Source of the DNA: a virus
Length of the DNA stretch: 51,309 bases
Virus record (IMG/VR): IMGVR_UViG_3300009082_000024
Location: 1 to 51,309 of that record
Direction: 5' to 3' (one strand)
Shown here: positions 49,605 through 51,309 of the stretch, piece after piece
Layout: each line of letters starts with the position of its first letter
How positions within the stretch are numbered: the first letter of the stretch is position 1
Made by a program: the position numbers and the translations under genes
Notes under the pieces: generated by a model
Databases searched by the model: none
What the model saw: only the letters and a program-made list of their open reading frames with translations
What the model was told of the DNA's origin: nothing

Positions 49605-49791
49605 CCTTGCCAAACACATCGTCTTGGCATTTTTTGCACATGCCTGATATGTTAAACTCTTTGAGCCCCAGCTCATCGAAGGCGCTTGTGTCCACCTTAT
49701 TCCCACATATCGGGCACATCCCCTGCTCCACAAGTTTCACTAAGTTACCGAAACCAGTCATCTCAAGTATCTTCTTTGTTCCTTCTTTCAT
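49597..49791 (-). CDS. Zinc-ribbon protein
   Basis: A 64-residue protein with CPIC (26-29) and CKKC (52-55) after a short N-terminal helix (KKILEMTGFGNLVKLVEQGM). Strong GAGGAGGG ribosome site. A layout common among phages. Function unknown. Confidence 0.65.
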   Translation of the reverse strand: MKEGTKKILEMTGFGNLVKLVEQGMCPICGNKVDTSAFDELGLKEFNISGMCKKCQDDVFGKDE

Positions 49792-49803
49792 CGCTCCCTC
49801 CTC

Positions 49804-50040
49804 TTAGAAATGTTCAGGCTGTTCGTCATAATTAACCTTCGCACACAATTCAGCCATGGCATCTTCCCAATTAGCAAGCACTTGCTGTGCGTCAGGCGAC
49901 AACTGGTCATATTCCAAATCGTCAGCAAAGTAATCATTCAGCTCGCCTCTCAAGTTCAGATACTCTTTCTCGTTCTCTCTTGTCTCTGGGTTGTAATGTG
50001 TATGATCCTGTATCATCACATCAATGTCACCGAATAACAT
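49804..50040 (-). CDS. Small acidic protein
   Basis: A 78-residue acidic, helical protein (LNDYFADDLEYDQLSPDAQQ). ATG 50040 is chosen because GGAGG lies five bases before it; GTG 50046 overlaps that site. Acidic small early proteins often inhibit host enzymes or mimic DNA, but nothing specific is seen here. Confidence 0.55.
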   Translation of the reverse strand: MLFGDIDVMIQDHTHYNPETRENEKEYLNLRGELNDYFADDLEYDQLSPDAQQVLANWEDAMAELCAKVNYDEQPEHF

Positions 50041-50143
50041 AAGCACCTCCTCTTTGTTGGCGATAGTTCCTCTTACAGGCGTTTTTGTATGGAGAGAACC
50101 CCTCTAAGGTCACTATTAACCGAATATTCATAACTCTCATCAT
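50027..50143 (-). CDS. Possible tiny gene in the 50041-50139 gap
   Basis: A 38-residue basic frame (MMRVMNIRLIVTLEGFSPYK then NACKRNYRQQRGGAYVIR) starting ATGATG on the preceding stop and overlapping the next start by 14 bases. The coupled junction is typical of this operon, but the ribosome site is weak. Confidence 0.3.
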   Translation of the reverse strand: MMRVMNIRLIVTLEGFSPYKNACKRNYRQQRGGAYVIR

Positions 50144-50472
50144 AAAATCCCATTGTTCATATCTTCCTGTATCCTTTCTACATATTCTTCAAGTGTCTCA
50201 TCAGCCTTTAACTTATATCCAGCTTGAAGAAACTTAAGTACTAATATCTGTAATCTGTCCTCTGCCCTGTCCTCTCTGTTTCTCAGTTCTCTATTCATCT
50301 CAGCATTACGCTCATCACTCTCAAACATCTCGGCCTTTGTTATCTTATGTCTCTGCATGCAGCCATATGAAGTAAGTTTGCTGATACCCGAGCTTTCATC
50401 GGTTGTAAACCGTTCAGCAAAACGTTCTCTGTTCTTTACCCTTTCGTAATTGTTGTTACCAAATTTATCCAT
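50140..50472 (-). CDS. Charged helical protein
   Basis: A 110-residue protein from ATG 50472 (GGGGGAT upstream; a longer frame would extend into the structured gap). Very charged, helical throughout (MNRELRNREDRAEDRLQILV), with LEEYVERIQED at the end. Function unknown. Confidence 0.55.
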   Translation of the reverse strand: MDKFGNNNYERVKNRERFAERFTTDESSGISKLTSYGCMQRHKITKAEMFESDERNAEMNRELRNREDRAEDRLQILVLKFLQAGYKLKADETLEEYVERIQEDMNNGIL

Positions 50473-50521
50473 ATAATCCCCCTTTATGGCGCGAGCTTCG
50501 CGTAGCAAGAAGCGAGCAGAG

Positions 50522-50618
50522 AACAATCAATCGACTCTCCGCCTGCCAGCTTTGCAGTCTCTCATCGTTCGTCAACGACTACAGGAGAGCCGACTTGACT
50601 GTTACTCTACGGATTGTT
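50522..50618. ncRNA. Three-way-junction RNA candidate
   Basis: The 144-base gap between two minus-strand genes holds nested pairing: outer AACAATC (50522-50528) with GATTGTT (50612-50618); next TCGACTCTCC (50531-50540) with GGAGAGCCGA (50584-50593), one mismatch; and inside that two hairpins, CTGC/GCAG (50543-50557) and TCGTT/AACGA (50565-50578, loop of 4). The folded element would be about 97 bases. The outer arm starts on the stop codon of the 50617 gene. It could be a stable RNA, a leader switch for the downstream genes or a processing site. No known family recognised. Confidence 0.55.
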
Positions 50619-50628
50619 AGGCTTTCTT
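50609..50628 (-). repeat. 20-bp direct repeat, copy 1, across a stop codon
   Basis: ACGGATTGTTAGGCTTTCTT occurs here and again at 50858-50877, covering in both cases the last three codons (Lys-Lys-Ala), the stop and eight bases beyond on the minus strand. Overlaps the outer arm of the RNA candidate. Confidence 0.8.
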
Positions 50629-50769
50629 GAAACTTCCAAGTCTTAGAACATTAGGCATCTTTAACTTATACCCACATGCACAAGTCAAGAGCGTAAAGCC
50701 TTTTCCTGTGTAAAGCCTTTTAGTAACAGCTCTTTTGGTGAGGCATTTTGGGCATAATACTTTTTTCAT
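50617..50769 (-). CDS. Zinc-ribbon protein
   Basis: A 50-residue protein with CPKC (6-9) and CACG (about 31-34), a zinc ribbon with basic loops (KRAVTKRLYTGKG). ATG 50769 has GGGGGAC upstream; a longer frame lies in the terminator gap. It ends KKA, identical in DNA to the end of the next upstream gene. Confidence 0.6.
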   Translation of the reverse strand: MKKVLCPKCLTKRAVTKRLYTGKGFTLLTCACGYKLKMPNVLRLGSFKKA

Positions 50770-50821
50770 GTTGTCCCCCTTGTTTATTACATTAATTATT
50801 AAGTTATTAACCCAGAGCAAG

Positions 50822-50855
50822 AAAAAAAACAGTGAGCAGTTTAACGTCTTGCTCA
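50822..50855 (-). terminator. Rho-independent terminator on the minus strand
   Basis: On the minus strand TGAGCA (50855-50850) and TGCTCA (50838-50833) pair across an 11-base loop and are followed within three bases by eight T. It lies directly after the first gene of the minus operon, so downstream genes need read-through or antitermination. Confidence 0.7.
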
Positions 50856-50857
50856 GG

Positions 50858-50877
50858 ACGGATTGTTAGGCTTTCTT
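50858..50877 (-). repeat. 20-bp direct repeat, copy 2, across a stop codon
   Basis: Second copy of the repeat described at 50609-50628, at the same place relative to the stop codon of the 50866-51105 gene, immediately before the terminator. Confidence 0.8.
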
Positions 50878-51105
50878 CTCTTTGGGAGTCCACATACTGA
50901 ACTTATACCTATGGAACTCTTGGCCTGCGCTTTGGCTGTTCTCACCAGCTTTGAACCCTTCCGCTACGACGTTGATAGTAATCTTCGTCTTGCCGTTGGC
51001 TTTGGCTGATGCAAGCAACAACTCGAAGTCCTCGATGCTGCGTGTGAGGCTGAGTACCTCAACTCCCTGATTGTCTTGTCTAGCTCTCGCAACTCCTTCT
51101 AACAT
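50866..51105 (-). CDS. First gene of the minus-strand operon, unrecognised
   Basis: A 79-residue protein with a helix (RSIEDFELLLASAKANG), a beta strand KTKITINVVAEGF and a final beta/aromatic segment HRYKFSMWTP, ending KEKKA. Ribosome site GAGGTG before ATG 51105. Promoter-proximal and followed by a terminator, so probably made early and in quantity. Function unknown; a small regulator or host-takeover factor is a guess. Confidence 0.6.
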   Translation of the reverse strand: MLEGVARARQDNQGVEVLSLTRSIEDFELLLASAKANGKTKITINVVAEGFKAGENSQSAGQEFHRYKFSMWTPKEKKA

Positions 51106-51132
51106 GGTACACCTCGCTCATTAGAGACAATG

Positions 51133-51172
51133 CGTATGTCTAACTGCATACGTTCAGTACAGAACTCTACTG
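51133..51172. promoter_or_regulatory. Two operator-like dyads 21 bp apart
   Basis: CGTATG-8-CATACG (51133-51152) and CAGTA-8-TACTG (51155-51172) are inverted repeats with the same 8-base spacer and centres 21 bases apart, two helical turns. They lie 28-67 bases upstream of the first minus-strand gene, where an operator for the early promoter would be. Sequence of the half-sites differs, so one protein binding both is not certain. Confidence 0.5.
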
Positions 51173-51198
51173 CGAGCCCTGCGAAGAAGGGCAAGCAG
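51170..51198 (-). promoter_or_regulatory. Leader hairpin upstream of the minus operon
   Basis: CTGC, a two-by-two internal loop, then GCCCT pairing with AGGGC around a 7-base loop, and GCAG closing. A compact stem-loop in the untranslated leader of the minus-strand message, or a DNA cruciform beside the operators. Confidence 0.45.
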
Positions 51199-51203
51199 TT
51201 AGC

Positions 51204-51273
51204 CAACGCTTTTATCAACGCCAACGGCATACCACCCCCAACGCTTTTATCAACGCCAACGGCATACCACCCC
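51204..51273. repeat. 35-bp tandem repeat, two perfect copies
   Basis: Two identical 35-base units (51204-51238 and 51239-51273), each with CAACGC twice (CAACGCTTTTATCAACGCCA), followed by a short TAACG start of a third. On the minus strand the junction offers TTGATA-16-TATGCC with TG before the latter, a weak promoter candidate. The unit could bind a regulator or packaging protein. Confidence 0.8.
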
Positions 51274-51309
51274 TAACGTGTTTTTTTTCTCGCCCGTGGG
51301 GCGGGTGAC

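Noticed and set aside
49605-49733. Extended 74-residue version of the tiny membrane protein
   Set aside because: The extra N-terminal part is an out-of-frame reading of the zinc-ribbon gene at 49597-49791.
51204-51273. CRISPR array
   Set aside because: The two 35-base units abut directly with no spacer, and no cas genes are present. The Cas4-like nuclease belongs to the phage recombination set.

Overview
This window looks like a complete or nearly complete genome of a short-tailed (podovirus-like) tailed phage. The evidence is one uninterrupted virion module (small and large terminase, portal, scaffold, capsid, SU10-type adaptor, tail nozzle, internal/ejection proteins), no tape-measure or sheath gene, and no bacterial housekeeping gene. 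The host cannot be named. Strong AGGAGG ribosome sites, sigma70-like promoters, and a lipoprotein plus inner-membrane spanin pair point to a diderm bacterium. I recognise no integrase, repressor, DNA polymerase or RNA polymerase, so replication and transcription probably rely on host enzymes.

Layout. (1) 0.04-32.0 kb, plus strand: a late operon behind a TTGACA-17-TATATG promoter. It holds terminase, portal, scaffold and major capsid, then an unusual block of about 15 small beta-rich virion proteins and fibres, a lysis patch (Q/G-rich lipoprotein and overlapping spanins), adaptor, nozzle with HxH collar-like repeats, cupin, and two ejection-type proteins. It ends with a 2637-residue polyvalent protein carrying an HEFLH zincin motif. 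(2) 31.97-32.17 kb: a consensus sigma70 promoter followed at once by two strong terminator-like structures, an attenuator or small-RNA locus. (3) 32.2-42.1 kb, plus strand: replication and recombination genes: ParB-like, Cas4/RecB-type nuclease, Sak4-like ATPase, GroES-like co-chaperonin, DUF669-like protein, replisome organiser with internal iterons, RlpA-like wall enzyme, DnaB-family helicase and HNH nuclease. (4) 51.1-42.1 kb, minus strand: a tightly coupled operon of many tiny zinc-ribbon proteins, a PC4-like protein, an ATP-dependent DNA ligase, a MoxR-type AAA+ ATPase, a VWA protein with a HEAAH metallopeptidase-like N-terminus and a possible Ku-like protein. It converges on module 3 at 42.11-42.13 kb.

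How it fits together: if the window ends are joined, the late promoter (positions 41-69) and the minus-strand operon (first gene starts at 51105) diverge from one control region. That region holds operator-like dyads, a structured leader and a 35-bp tandem repeat, and the join itself makes a short palindrome. This is the expected plan of a circularised phage genome opened upstream of terminase.

Most interesting: the ligase / AAA+ / VWA-peptidase / Ku-like minus-strand operon with large palindromic spacers; the promoter plus double-terminator locus at 32 kb; two compact multi-helix RNA candidates (36.8 kb and 50.55 kb); an iteron-bearing replisome organiser; a probable ATC start codon at 11004; and a three-copy receptor-type domain spread over two genes. 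All functional calls rest on reading translated motifs by eye; no database search was run.
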